Shown here one piece after another: positions 1 through 12,478 of a stretch of 64,000 nucleotides of DNA. Numbering within the stretch: position 1 is the stretch's first letter; each line of letters opens with the position of its first letter. This DNA comes from Trichosphaerium sp. ATCC 40318 (Eukaryota; Discosea; Flabellinia; Trichosidae). The notes below the pieces were generated by a model, which did no database searches, was not told the DNA's origin, and saw nothing but the letters and a program-made list of their open reading frames with translations. The DNA lies in NCBI GenBank assembly GCA_038496445.1, contig JALMLS010000062.1, positions 620,001 through 684,000 of the forward strand. The letters are read 5' to 3'. Position numbers and translations under genes: made by a program.

Positions 1-912
1 TCTGCATACAGGAAATGCAGTAATCAAAGTGCCGATTGGGCAACAATAACGTCCGCGAAGTTACTCGGAAGTAGCAGGAGGTGTCGTGTATTAAAAGCGC
101 GGCGAAATGATACCGACGAGAGTATAGCTCTCAAAGTAATTGACGCAGTGAATAGAACTGCTGAATCATTCGCAGAGGATGCCAAGGCACTTGTAAGTAC
201 TTTTTTTTCTTTTTGCTTTTTTTAGTTTCAAACGACGTAAATACTTACTCAACTTCTCTAGGAGCGCGAATACGACTTCGCAGATAGTCTCGAGTACAAA
301 GGCATTGTAAAGCCCCTTGGCTTTCTACGTTGTGACCATGGCGTTGCTATTGCCATGCCCAGAGCGTACGGGTCCCTGTCAGATGTGCTTAAAAAGCCAG
401 CAATAGAATCTGCAGCACGCGTAGCTTCAGATCTGTTAGCTACGCTTTCTCAGCTACACGATGATGGCATTGTGCATAACAATGTAACGCCAGATAACAT
501 CTTGATGTTTCCTGGTGGGGCCGTACGGCTCACAGATTTCGGTGCTTCCGGGTATGTAAAGGATACTCGAAAGCTCAGAAACTTTATGGGCACTCCTGGT
601 TTTGTGTCGCCCTTCGCTGAGTATGGAGGGTACACAGCACGAAACGACCTTTTCGCAGTCGGCGTAACGATAATGCGACTCATGTTAGGTGACGACTACG
701 TGCCTGTTGAGGAGGATTCCAGTGCCAATGAGTTTGAGGCTAACTACCTCGCTTTTTCAAAGGTGAAGAATGTGTTCCTGAAAAGGTTCCCTCGCCAAGG
801 CAGCTGTATGGAACACTTGCTGGTTGATTTTGTGAAGGCTTGTCTTTATCCAGGAGACAACCCTCCGACTGCGCTTGATTTGATGGACCATCATTTCATC
901 TCGTTGGCGTAA
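1..912 (+). CDS. Protein kinase-like protein, probable pseudokinase (5' end outside window)
   Basis: Two exons are visible, 1-192 and 262-912, joined by a 69-base GTAAGT...TAG intron; the reading frame is open from base 1, so the N-terminus is missing. Exon 1 carries a degenerate glycine-rich loop (LLGSSRRCRVLKA) and the VAIK-type lysine (IALKVI). Exon 2 carries the catalytic region, but the HRD motif reads HNN (codons 475-483), so the catalytic Asp is Asn and the following Lys is Thr (NVTPDN). The metal-binding DFG is kept (TDFGASG), while the APE position reads SPF. The C-lobe ends at a TAA. Loss of the HRD Asp together with a poor glycine loop predicts little or no phosphotransfer, so a scaffold or allosteric role is more likely. 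Family membership is clear; the subfamily is not recognised. Confidence 0.8.
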
Positions 913-1415
913 GAGAGGAGCAGCGTAGAAAGTCTGCCATTTTTTTTGGTAGAAAAAAATATGGCACTGAGAAAGGAGTTTTTTTTTTTGAGAGTTTTTT
1001 TATTGTAGGTGGATCTCTTGGTGTTGTGTTGTGGGACAAACCAAAGATCTTTCCTCTTTCCTCTCAACTTTTAGGTTTTTAAAAGGTACCCTTGTTGGTT
1101 GTGCGTTGGGGACAGAACCGACAAAGGCGTCCTATATTTTTTTTTTTTTTGAAGATTTTCTTTTTTTTATTTAGGTATTTCCGTTTCCTTAATCGTATTG
1201 TGTGTACGTGACAGGTTATTCTGCAACGGCTTGCTCTTAATAAAATAAATAATCCTTATTAATTCTGTTGCACGTTTTTCTCATAGTTGTAATTTCTCTT
1301 GTGTCTACTGAAGCAACACTTGTTATTACATTTTTACAAATGATTGCTATTATTTCACGTGAGTTTTCATGATTTATTTTCAGCTAAACTTTCATTTGAT
1401 TTCTATGTTTTTTTT
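913..1415. other. Convergent intergenic region
   Basis: This lies between the 3' ends of two convergent genes. It holds long T runs and AATAAA-type signals around 1240 (on +). A TTCACGTGAG palindrome sits near 1355. No coding potential or RNA gene is seen. Confidence 0.5.
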
Positions 1416-4209
1416 TTATCTATCAAAGCCAGATACCTGCCATATTGGTGCTTGATCTAAAACAGCATCCACTCCTCCGTGAACACTACCAATAGGCATA
1501 TCTTTGCTTACCTTAAGTACACGTTGTAATCCATACTCTGCAATAAGAGTATACAACGCTTCTTTAATTATTGAATCAGCCTTTGAAATAATTAATAACA
1601 ATAGTTCAAACAAGATAGATTAAAAGTCGAATTGTATACCTCCTTAACACCATATTTCTCTTCATAGTGGTTCAATATAAGACTAGCACTTTCTATTGTA
1701 TTTTCAATTTGCTTTGCATCCGCCAGAAGCGTAGTCAACCTGAGAAGACAAGTTACAACCCAAGAATACTGTAAAAAAAAAATTACCTTTTCTGAGCATC
1801 TAAAGACCACGATGTGCTTGTATGGTGCTCTAATACCTCTCTTTCAAAATCAAGACGATAAAGCCTTCTACAAACAGCACATAAAAGCATAGTATCATGA
1901 TGAGGTAAATCATAATCAGCATCTTTGTTTCTGTAGTACTCATAGGTGCACAGTGCCTTTACATCGCGTTCAAGAATACTTAATATCTTAACCATTGTTG
2001 GACTCGTTACTGTCTTTTCTGATTCCAATAGACGCTCTTTTGACACTCTTGGAGGTGTTGTAGATCGTGTAGTATCGTTGTTTTCGAGACTCTGTGATAT
2101 ATGTCTAGACAGTTCTCGCCTTGGAGATATCGTAACATCTGAGTCATCATCAGGCTGAAACAATAGTTAGTTTTCAGGCAATAATTCTCATGGCGCACGT
2201 TTTGTACAACACTAATGGCTACGCCGTCAGGTGTATTCTCGCTTTGCGTTATAGGAGGAGCTGCACTAACTTTTTTAAGGGGAATTGGTTTCCCTGATGC
2301 CTACATAACAGTCAGACGGTGAAGGGTAAAAAAGTAGCTATGTTGTGCCTTTGTTTTAAATACGTTTGTCATACAACCCATTATTTCTTTCCAGCCTATG
2401 ATGCGCCATATAGATACAAGTACATCTAGCATATCTGATTCTAGTGGTGTCATTTTTAGATGTGTCTGTGAAAGGATATCCCTAATACAACGATAAGCAC
2501 AATTGATTTCAAGAACTTTTGTTGTACGTTAGGTCCGTGGTTGTCACTGGCTCTTCAGCGTGTGCATCTGATTCCAGCTGCTCAATCATATTTGGATGTG
2601 GTTCGTTTAATGAAGGCCATACTTCTCTTGGTATAAAAAATGAGAACACGTGCAAACACACAATGGAAAATGTCAAAAAAAGAAGAAAATAAAAACTTAC
2701 TTTTTGTAATGTGGAATACCAATATCATCAACGCGTTTCTTTGTTGATGGTGTAATGCTATTCAATAGGAGCATTGCTTCATCATACTCACAAAGAGCTA
2801 CCTTACATCGTGCTAAGAGTACTTGAACACGTGGTTCTGGAGATAACTCAAGAGCACTCAATGCGCTTTTGTAGGCCAACTGAGGTTTCTCCTCACGCAA
2901 ATACAATAGTGCCTGCACTGTAAGTTAAATTCACTGCGTTTAAATAATGCAAAAGACGTACTAATTGTACGTGAACATCTGTTAGCCAAGGTGCCGCTTC
3001 GTGTGCCTTTGTGAGAGATTCAATGTGCTTCACAATACTCTTTTTACTATCAGTTACTTGAGCGAGTATATTATGCATAGCAGGATACTTAACGACAACT
3101 TGATAGACAGTCAAAGAGAACTAATTACAAACAAAGCAAAAAACAAAGAAAAAAAAATAAAAAAAGATACGTGATGTAAAGAACACTCTCAATTGATTCC
3201 AACGCTGAGATTTAGCGAACATGCGCTGAATAGATCGGACCAGAATGTTATTGCCCAAAGTTGAAATAGCCCCAGCATCAGGTGAGCCAAGAGTTTTTGC
3301 TTCACCGCAAACGACTGCAGCTGCCTTTAAGAATTGTTCTTCATCCTTCATAGTAACCAAACATGGTTCCATACGTAGAGGAGCTACTTTATAATTCTCA
3401 GAATTCTTTTTACAAACTGTGAGTTGCGCAACAAGTCAAAAAAAAAGTTATTTTCTCGAAGAAAATGAGAAAATATTAGGAATGTCAAGCATGACATTTT
3501 AATAATGTATGCGTACCAAACTACGTAAAACACCGCTAACATATAATGCCTGAAAGAATTTATCATCATCAGATGGTATGACTTGCCTACAAAGGTACTT
3601 AAGAAAACCTTCTTCGAAAAAACAATAAACACAACTTACTCAGTTCCCCTGCTATTAACAGCTGTTATCACAGGCTGAGATGCTACTTCACCTACCATAT
3701 CTACTGCCATTACAACGTCGACATTATAGAATGGGTTATATGAGCAGTAATAGCACTTTGTGACCTGTGTATCGCTATTTTCGTGAGAAAGTTTTAAAAC
3801 AATAGTTTTTCCGTACTGGACGCCAAAAATGCTTGTTTCAAGATTGGTAACGAGTTTAGCTATGTATCCTATCGGAAAAGCTGTAGTATTGACACCCTAC
3901 GTTAAGTTACGGAGTACTGGTGGAGGAAGCGTCTACAATTTGCGTACAAGCACCCAATGATAATATCCGGCTTTTGTATCGCCTATCGGTACGTTTAGGG
4001 TACGCTTGAGGGTTTTATACCAGTTTAAAGACTTATGCTCTTTTACGAGCACTACCATATCCGGGGGTCCTTTTAGCGATTAGAGGCAGTTCTTTTTTGG
4101 CCAAATACTCACCTAGCCCTGAAAAATGTTGTATGGCATCTCTACGCTTCTGTAGAGCTTCACCGGAATCCAATTCTACTCTTTCAACCGTGTGCGATAT
4201 TGTAGCCAT
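1416..4209 (-). CDS. Uncharacterised multi-exon protein with TPR-like helical region
   Basis: A chain of exons with GT-AG introns runs from an ATG at 4209 to a TAA at 1416-1418. N-terminal exons read MATISHTVERVELDSGEAL and, around 3640-3900, a beta-rich stretch containing FGVQYGKTIVLKLSHE. The exons at about 3180-3372, 2930-3114 and 2697-2918 are helical; the segment with ALLYLREEKPQLAYKSALSA followed by LARCKVALCEYDEAM looks like tetratricopeptide repeats. A Ser/Thr/Pro-rich linker (about 1900-2290) and a helical C-terminus ending QAPIWQVSGFDR follow. I do not recognise the family. The TPR-like part suggests a protein-interaction scaffold. Exon edges in 2163-2700 and 3900-4100 are uncertain, and it could be two adjacent genes. 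Confidence 0.5.
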
Positions 4210-4865
4210 AGAAAAGGGATAGTGTGCCTATTTTGGTCGTATTCTTTACCTACAAGACCAAGAGCAGCTACTAGGTCGCGCTAATGGCACAAGCGTTGAT
4301 TTGCACTGAAAATGACTTATTGACGAAAAGGTTGCGCCCGTTCCGTATTAAGACTTTACTTCACATCACAACGAGGTACAAAAGTTCTTGCACTTGTTTT
4401 CATCAAATACCAAATATAGCGTTTACAAGCCCAATACTCGAAACACATAGTAGCTCGATACAGTACTCGTTTGGGTTTGTTGTACTCATTGCGCACTTTA
4501 TTCTACGCTGTTGGCTCTACGGTTGCTCGTAGGGTTTGTGGGAGTTAATACTGGACGTAATGGATTCTTCTCCAACCAATACGTTTTTAAGGCGTCTGTA
4601 CGGCCTACTATGACTGCCTCTGAGTAACTTATCAAAGCGAAGGTTTTGTAGTATTTTTGTGTACTTGACCTAACACTTTCAACGAAAGGAAGTCAATTAA
4701 TAGCAACGCTTTAAAGCTCAAAATGCATAGACAGATGTTGTTGCACGAATTTAACGAGAGCTGGGTAATTGTGATTGGCGTTTTAATTACAGTTATTTAC
4801 ATTTAATTTTACACTTAGTTTGACTTTTTTGAATACTCTGTCTTCTCCAAATTGATGTTAATAGC
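4210..4865. other. Intergenic, no gene seen
   Basis: Upstream of the TPR-like gene. Open frames here are short, have no recognisable domain and lack plausible splice structure. I see no RNA gene or repeat. Confidence 0.4.
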
Positions 4866-5045
4866 TCAACATCTACCATGTGAAGAATATTCTTTGTCTA
4901 TCTTTGCAAAACGTCGTTTGTTTCGTCGTTGGCGAACAGATCTGGGATTGACATTGCGTGCAATAGCAGTGCAAAGGCAAACAAAAAGTGATGCCGGTAA
5001 GAGGACAGCAGGGGCGAGGAAGGTTCTTGATGTTGTAGTGTTCAT
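4866..5045 (-). CDS. Candidate small secreted peptide precursor
   Basis: A single-exon frame of about 59 codons starts at the ATG at 5045 and ends at 4866; an in-frame ATG at 5075 is also possible. After MNTTTSRTF comes a hydrophobic stretch (LAPAVLLPASLFVCLCTAIA) that would serve as a signal peptide. It is followed by an arginine-rich RQRRNKRR segment resembling a prohormone-convertase site, then a short tail with one Cys. There is no homologue I recognise and the frame is short, so chance is a real possibility. It lies between the TPR-like gene and the 3' end of the CDC25 gene. Confidence 0.25.
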   Translation of the reverse strand: MNTTTSRTFLAPAVLLPASLFVCLCTAIARNVNPRSVRQRRNKRRFAKIDKEYSSHGRC

Positions 5046-5294
5046 TGGTGATGTCTTAGAAATAATGATTGTCAAAGATCACAAATTGTACTGTTCCATA
5101 CAGTGAAATCCAAAAAATTTTCGTCAAAATAATTGGATAAAAAACCGTTGAAAGATATTTCAGTGAACAAGCAAGAAAAGTTGAAATAAGAAATTAGCAC
5201 GAAAAACATTGATTATGGTCCACTAATACAGTGTTATAAGAATTAGCGCGTTAGAGAATGTACATTGGCGGTTTATTGTGAGTTTGGGGGTTTT

Positions 5295-7375
5295 TTACAT
5301 GGTTTCGAAGCAGAGTGCTCTTGGAGCGAGTTGATCCATCAAATCGGCATCGGTGGCACTCTGACTGCGTTGGTATAATTGTTTCTCTACAGGAGATAAA
5401 GTCAGAAGAGCCAACCAAAACAAGAAACAAAAAAACAAAACTTCCAAAAAAGTTCTTAACGATCTGTACAAGGTTCGATAAAGATCCAACCCAAAGAAAA
5501 GGGAGGTACCCAGAATCTTTGGTTCGAAACCAACCCAGAAATGGAGGTATCCTTGAATAAGACTCGAAGTAGGAGAGAAGAGAAAAAAAAGGACTAAAAT
5601 AAGGTTGCTGAACTCTTGCGTACTCGTTCTGAAGATTCTCATGCTTTGTTTCAATTCTTCTTTGAATCGAGGGTCACGCATTTCTACGTAGTTAATAGGT
5701 TGGCAAATAAACTATAATAACGTTAGCATTGAAATAGCTGAAGAGTTTGATTTGTCGACTTCGAAGAGTTAAAGTAGTAACTTTTTTTGTTGTTGTGTGG
5801 GAAAAAAGTAGTTACGACTTTGAAAAAAAAAATTATCGGCCGAGATTCGTACTTTATGGGTTTGAAATAATTCGCGATAACCTCCATGTAAGAGGTATAC
5901 TTGTGGGTAATCGACCTTTGGATACTCGTTAACATTTCTTTGTTGGTCAAGAGCAACCAAGTGTCGAAGCCTAAAAACAAATCGTAAGACACAAATAAAT
6001 CAGAAAAAAGGTATTAAAAAAACGTTCAAAACAAAACAAAACCCAAAAGTTGTTTCAGGAATTGTGGTTTACGAGTTTTCTTAAAATCGTATTTTATCGA
6101 AAAGCGCACGTACAATTTAGGTCCGCGGTGAGAAGAGAATTCGCCTGTGGGTAGAGAGTGAGAAGAAGATATAGTAAGAGAACCGTAAAAGAAAACTACA
6201 AACTTTTTTCGGCAACCACTGTGAGCGCAGTTCCCATTTAGATGGAAATTTGCGATAGTTTTAAACGTTTTTAGTAACAAAAAAAAAAGACTTCACGCCA
6301 GAATTAGAAGTGTTTGGTTAAATGGAGGGTAACACTTACAGTGAAATATAACACAAACGTTGTCTCCCATCTTTCTCAACTCGTCGTTTTCGCCAAAAAA
6401 GTAGGATTCGACAGAATCGGGTGTAGTGAGGTTGATAGCGCCCTAACAAGAGTAAATACAAAAGATCACCGAGTACGTAAAAAAAATCGAAACGACAGCT
6501 ACGCGAATAGAAATGAAACAAGAAGCGTGAACCGTGAGAAAAAACACGATAAGGTACCTTGATGTGACCACCTTCGTACTCGTAACCGAACCTGCAGTCC
6601 ACAATTACAATACGTTTAAATAAATTGTCGTATTTACCAGCGATAAGCTCCACAATCTAAAAAAATACGGTAAACAAACTTGTTACAAGAGTTGAAGACG
6701 AAAGAGATAAAAAAAACTTGAAAATGTCGGTTTGGGTTTTTGTACCAAAAGCACGTTATTAGAAAAACGTGTGGATATGGTATTATAAGCGTGAAATAAG
6801 TGTAGACGTTGTAGTTTAAAAATGGGCGGGAGGGTGAATTCAAAAAAAACTTCAAAAAAAAAAAAATCTGATTTTGAGCCGAGGATTTTGATTCAACTGA
6901 GCTGTCAATTATCATGCTCAGTTTGTAGGTAAATATAGTAATGACGTACAGTGCTTGCTATGATGCAGTTGCATCCAGGTTTGGACTTTAGGGAGAGAGT
7001 TCGAAGTTTGAGAGGAATATATTGCAGCGGGAATGGATCGCTTGAGTTTAGGGCGCCATGGTGCTGTTTGTTTTGGTTCATGTCCGAGTTAAAAGCTGGT
7101 CGCGGTAAATGGCGAAAATTTGGATCAATGTTTTCATGACCAGTGCCTTGAGCGTGCCATACACCTCCTGGCATGTTACCTATCGATACGCACTGCTTTT
7201 TGCGTTCGTAGTTCATAACATTGTTGTAAGAGGGATATTTGCTTCTTAAACACCCGCGGGCACTTCTAGGGCTGTTTCTTGCTGATTTACTTGGCTCGTT
7301 GAAAAAGCCTTCCTCTCCAAGGGCTGGGATACTCTTTCGTTCGACTGGGGATGAGAACATTGTGACGTGGGACAA
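5295..7375 (-). CDS. cdc25: CDC25-type dual-specificity phosphatase
   Basis: Multi-exon gene whose C-terminal half matches the Cdc25 rhodanese-like catalytic domain, which removes inhibitory phosphates from cyclin-dependent kinases at cell-cycle transitions. Exon about 6555-6659 reads [13 protein letters not shown]...[17 protein letters not shown]. The next exon ends NVCVIFH at 6340 and the following starts at 6144 with [10 protein letters not shown]. The split codon between them supplies the active-site Cys, giving HC-x5-R (HCEFSSHR). Later exons give [17 protein letters not shown] (about 5880-5940) and the family's C-terminal [18 protein letters not shown] (about 5610-5680); the stop is at 5295-5297. 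The N-terminal exon (6905-7375, start at 7375 or the Met at 7360) is Ser/Pro-rich and disordered, as is usual for the regulatory half. Exons between 6660 and 6905 are not resolved. Confidence 0.88.
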
Positions 7376-9594
7376 AGGAGGTGCTCGCTAGTGATTTTAG
7401 AACGAAATGTTTTACCGTTACAGTTTTAGGCGTCAAGTGCCGAGCGGTTTGACACTCAACTTTTAGCCATCTTCAACACGCTGTGTAAGGCGCTCTGGTA
7501 CAATTCTAAGGTAACAACTAAAGGCGGGAGCTCAAAAATGATTTATTTGTGTTCTGAACCTATTGGTGCACTACTAATGTGCGCGAATATGAATACTCTC
7601 ACTATTAGCAACGTACACGCGAGATTATGTTAAAAGTTATCCATTACTAGACTTTTTGTGCAACTTGTCGCTTTAAACTTCTCTACCATCTTTTACCATA
7701 CAAACAAGTCTTCGGCGCATATTTACCTAAATAGGAGAGCACTCTCAACCCAAACTCGGAGTTGAAGAACGTAAGAACCGTAACAGTCGTCTAGAATGTT
7801 GCTACACGTTTGCAATTGTGCATCGGGTCATGTAGATGGTATATAACGCTATTCTCGCGTAGATCCTAACTTCTAAATTGGTGAGCATTCAGCAGAATAC
7901 TGAAAATCTTGTTGCACTTACAAAAGACCAGAAAACAAATAAACGTGTTCTAGCACGCTAAAAAATGAAGTTTTCAGTATTAATTGCTTGGAGAAAATTG
8001 CATAAATGAGGAAATTGTGAGGTCAATGATGGGTTTTAATCACTTGGAATAGTTTGTACCGTAGTGTATTTATCTGTGACGCGATTGTTTGTAATATAAA
8101 CCAAGGCGTACCGAGTCACAAAGTTTTTCGTGTTCACTTCAAACTTATTCTTAACGCTACCATTACATCTCCAAGGTGCTGCAATTGAGGTGTTTAACAT
8201 GGTGGTAGCACTTTTTGAGGGCGTGTATTAGTTGTGGAGAAACAGTTTTCTTACACAGGAGGCAACAAGTCACTACATGACTTGTAAGTAGATAGATACG
8301 AGTACTTGAGCACAGTTTTTTTAAAACGATTTCGCGGTTTTTTGTATCATGTGCACCAAACCGGCAGTGCTTCGACCACGTTAAAAACTCGACTGAGAAA
8401 ATATTCCTTCGTGTATTTAGGGCGTGTTTAGAGCGTATTTGGGTTTGTAAAAGGATTGAGAAGGCGCCAAAAAAATCAGAAAGAAATAATACCTTTTGTT
8501 TGGCTGTCTGTGCAACATGTACTGTGTTTCGTCTTTAAACAATGTTGTGTAATTGTGAATGGCTTTAAATAGATGGTCTTCTGGTAAATTTCTTTGAACT
8601 TTATTGGCGCGAGTGCTAGGCGGGTTAGAACAAACAGCGTTGTGTAATATAAATTGTTTTGGGAAAAAAAGTTTTTTTGGTTTTTTTGTTTAGGGGATAT
8701 CTCCATTGTATGGGAAAAACATTTTGTTTTTAATATCTTATTATTAAACTACGTACTTGAATTTATCAGTGTATACGTGAAAGCGATTAACTTGTGGTTG
8801 ATACTATGTACGCTATTAAATACCTTGAGATACATATTTTATAGCACGAAATAGCGTGTATACGTTGTTATCACGTGTTCCCGCTATTGAACGTCGGAGT
8901 GATCGACATTTGGTTATCTTACGATTGTATCTTTTGTTTTTACGCACCACGTACCGTAATGTAGAGTTATACAAACCTTGGCCTTATTTCTGGGAAATAA
9001 TCGTCAATCGTTTCGATCAATTTGTTACTTTAGATAGGCAACACTCTTAGCTAATGCGTGAGAGTGCAGTGGTTCCTTCAATGTGTAATTGGAGTCTTAA
9101 TTTAGTGGTTCACGCCGAATTTAATGCATATCGCCACTGTGGTGAGTGTTTGAATGATTGAAACACGTTTTTGTGCAAATTGTTTCGTGTTGGCTTTGTA
9201 TTAATTGTTATTCCTGTTTTTCGGTGTATGTAACTGAATAAAGCTTGAAACGGCTGGAAAGGTTAAAATACAAGCCATGAAATTTCATAAGCATCAGAGG
9301 CAAGTTTAATTTGCATGGTTACTTTAAATATGCGTAATAGTACATCTCGTGGGTTTATCACGTGATAAAATTGCGTATCTCCTCTATGTACGTTTACGTA
9401 TGCTTGTGTTATTGGGAGCGCTCAAGCGACGAGGAGCAAAGGCAAAGTTGTAACAATTGCATCATTGGCTTAAAGAACCTCATTGACTCAATTGAATGCT
9501 CATTTTTTTATCTCGCACAAAAAATGTCACGTTGCAGTCAATGAAATAGTTGTTTTTGTTACAAGTGTTTTATACTGTATTAACGCGGTTTAAT
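7376..9594. other. Long intergenic region without recognisable genes
   Basis: 2.2 kb separates the 5' end of the CDC25 gene from the 3' end of the ARM-type gene. This is the longest gap in the window. Frames are short on both strands and none shows a domain. Base composition is slightly more AT-rich than in the exons. Two CACGTG palindromes are present, including ATCACGTGAT at about 9357-9366. An AATAAA signal is near 9238. An unannotated non-coding transcript cannot be excluded. Confidence 0.4.
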
Positions 9595-11280
9595 CTATTT
9601 CTGTCTCATAAAGAGTTCTATAATACTCTTCAAAGATGGCGGATCCTGAGGTCCAAAGTTTTTTACAATTATTGGAGCATATTTTGTCCTTATAGCTTCA
9701 TTCTTTGACCAACGTAAACAAAGCATACCATTTAATAGTTCTTCTTCAACCATCAGCTTTCTGTTCATGTCAAGGAAGGATAGATTAGCTAGTGCAAATG
9801 CACCAAACTCTGAAACAACTTCAATGGTCGATGTTGTAAGTGAATAAAATGGTTTTATGATTGACCAAACAAATCCACTTTCACGTTCCACTTCCCTTTG
9901 AATAAAATATTAAAAAAAACATACTGGATATCCAGTTAACACATACCGGACATTTTCGGGTGTGTATGTTGACATACACTTTGCAATTTTATCAGCGACT
10001 TTCACCTTCAGCTCTTCGTTTTTAAAGTCCGCTAATAAACCTGTTAGCATGTTGTTTATTCGATAAAAATTGAATGTAGCAAATCACATTGTGAGTAAGG
10101 ATTGATTGATACTATTTTTTTTTTTCTTGGATATTTAACGCACGACTGTTGAGAATGCATGCCAGGCAAAAAGATGTCAAGTATTCTGTTGTTATGACTG
10201 TTCTTTCATTGTCAATAACATTTGTATCAATTTTTATTAGAATACTAGCAACATCCAACTCAATGAGACGTTTAATTCCTGTTGCTAAACAAAAAAAAAA
10301 ATCAAAACCCAAGAAAAATATATTTTAACCTTACGTCCATTTGCACAGCATTGAAGGCATCCAATAACTCGGTAAAGCGAATCAGGGCTTGGTAATTCTT
10401 CTGGTTTTTCAAGTAGAGCCTTTAACTCTTCTATACAGCCTTCCTTAATCAAATAATCTCGGCTATCATCTAAACAACAAATGTGTCAAAATCAAACAAG
10501 AAACAAAAAAAAAAAATGTCAGCCATCTTCAGGCATTCATAAACGCAAGAAAAAAAAGACAAATACCGTATTCTAGGAATCCCCACATTGCACCAATGCC
10601 TACAACTTTAAATTCCACATCCTCATTCCTTAGGAATGAGATGTAGTGCTTCAATGCACCATGTTGAAGTAGACAAGTCATGAATTCGCCTTTGACACAA
10701 AGAGTCAACCTCATACTATACTCCTTACGTTATCGTACGATTCTGTGGAGTTGTTAGAGCTGTTAAGAGTGCTAATGCTTACCTCTGCGAAATTCCAGCA
10801 AGCTGATGCCGCAAATCTGGCCTTGGGTAATAGTGTGAGGGTTTTTTCGCGTGTTGTATACGTACAAGGTGTATGTAACGTCCGTCAAGAGTTACAGATA
10901 TTACATCACTTGTCATTAAGTCCGTAATCAATGCCACACCTCCATTATCGCGAAAGTAACGTTTGTTGGCAACTACATTTTAAAAACAGTTTTTAACTCG
11001 TAAAGGAAGCATTGGGCAGCTACTTACTGCATTGAGGATTGCCCCATGGCATAAAAACACCTGTATCGTACGCAAAATATTGCAAAGACATGAACTTTTC
11101 AAAAACAGTCCCCACGCGTAGGGCTGCGAGGTTTTCATCTAATTTTTCTTTATCAGGCTTCGTGTCAGGCAGCTTCTTGTTCAGAATCTCCAAAGCATTG
11201 TCAGCCACTTTTGCCATGTCCAAACAGAAGTTGCTGATTGTTAAATGACTTTCAGGATGTAGCTTAATACGCTTCAACAA
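9595..11280 (-). CDS. Armadillo/HEAT-type helical repeat protein
   Basis: Several short exons with GT-AG introns end at a TAG at 9595-9597. Conceptual segments include ARFAASACWNFAE (about 10770-10810), HGALKHYISFLRNEDVEFKV followed by GIGAMWGFLEYG (about 10560-10690), and a C-terminal exon with EFGAFALANLSFLDMNRKL (9595-9891). Alternating A/G/N-rich helix pairs such as FALANLS and the ACWNFAE type are typical of armadillo repeats, which bind partner peptides in a superhelix. The first clear exon (about 11030-11280) reads LKRIKLHPESHLTISNF and may be preceded by another in 11290-11500, so the start is unsure. I cannot name the subfamily. Confidence 0.6.
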
Positions 11281-12040
11281 ACGGAACTGCGATTAAGGTA
11301 ACACCGCTCATAAAACCATTCTTGTCGCTATGGGCACGTGCTTGTATCAAATTGTGAATGTTGTTTACCTCTACGTAACTCTTGCTTCTCAAAAGGTACC
11401 TTCGAATTCCATATTGCTACGACTTTGACACTAGCAATTTGTACCTCAAATTTTTGAGAAGGCAACCTAGTTGTCCTTCTAGGGTATGAAATTCTTTTCA
11501 TTGTTTAACGATTATACACTATTAGGTTCCCTATTAAGACTGTGGGTTTCTAACTTCGGTAAAGAGTATGCAGTAATTTCCAGAAATGTCACCAAATTTA
11601 TTTTTGGTTGCAGCATGTTCTCTTCAAAGTCTCGATACTGGAAGTAGAATTTGGGTTTTGTTTTCAGTGACCGCTATTTGTACAGTACTTCTAAGCGCAG
11701 AGAAGAAGCTGCGTTTATAAAGTTGCAAAAGTACAAGCTGTCATCTGTACGATTTTCAGCCAGTGAATTACCTTTGTGCAGTCATCATGCACGAGCAGCG
11801 CAAATTTGATCTAAACATTCGTAGACACTCGGCTGCAACTATAGAGACATGTTTTGTCAAAGTATTGCAGTGGTAAGTTGATAACGAAGATGGCCAAAGA
11901 GCCAAGCAACCTAAAGTTAAAAAAATCTGACACGCGAGGCAAGGACGTTGGAGTTCGTTTTGCTGAGTGTAAAAAGTACCCTTGTGCAAAGAGATGGCAG
12001 TTACGACCGTTGTTTTTTTTATTGAGGATTTAGTTACCAA
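11281..12040. other. Intergenic, possibly holding a 5' exon of the ARM-type gene
   Basis: Between the ARM-type gene and LSM3, both on the minus strand. No frame with a recognisable domain is seen. The first exon of the downstream ARM-type gene may lie in 11290-11500. The rest looks non-coding. Confidence 0.35.
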
Positions 12041-12478
12041 TTAAAAGCCAGCGCGTACTGGTGGCGCAACGAGGATTACACCGTCGCCTCGTACGAAGAG
12101 CATGTCAACTTTACGTTTTTCAGGCTAATCAAAGAGTTAGGTTTGGTTTAGGTTGTTATAACGCATGCCTTGACGATTTCTTCAAAGGTTTCTTCATCAA
12201 TTTCTGCTGTTGTGTGGGTTTCCTCAACATCGCTTAGAATCATATTTAAATGCTGGTCATATGCCTTTAGTGGTATTAGGTGCATAATTAAATAACATTT
12301 GTAAGATTTACGTTTAATTTGCCTCGCAGCTCTCTGTCGCCTCGCAATTTGACGTAAATTACTTCATCAAGACTTAGGCGTATTAGATCGAGTGGTTCTT
12401 GCACAGTGGTGCTTGCTACCTCCTATAGATTGTTATTTAAGCGTTCCACGGTAATGTACGCACAGGTTGTCCCGACAT
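12041..12478 (-). CDS. LSM3: LSM3, U6 snRNA-associated Sm-like protein
   Basis: Exon 1 encodes only MSGQP (12464-12478), followed by a 41-base intron; exon 2 starts at 12422 with [20 protein letters not shown]. The protein continues with [14 protein letters not shown] (Sm1) and [16 protein letters not shown]. After a second and third intron it ends with [15 protein letters not shown] (Sm2) and a TAA at 12041-12043. Length and sequence match LSM3 closely. LSM3 is a subunit of the LSM2-8 ring on U6 snRNA (nuclear splicing) and the LSM1-7 ring (cytoplasmic mRNA decay). The start is fixed by splicing of the tiny first exon onto the conserved frame. It is head-to-head with the RhoGEF gene, 230 bases apart. 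Confidence 0.95.

Noticed and set aside
5460-5540. GGTTCGA strings suggesting a tRNA T-loop
   Set aside because: No matching acceptor stem, anticodon arm or A-box is found, and the region lies within an intron of the CDC25 gene.
8476-9050. Short frames on both strands in the 2.2 kb gap
   Set aside because: All have low-complexity F/L/I-rich translations typical of AT-rich non-coding DNA and no splice partners.
9595-12040. ARM-type gene as part of the ARM-RhoGEF gene
   Set aside because: It lies on the opposite strand with LSM3 in between, so it is a separate gene.
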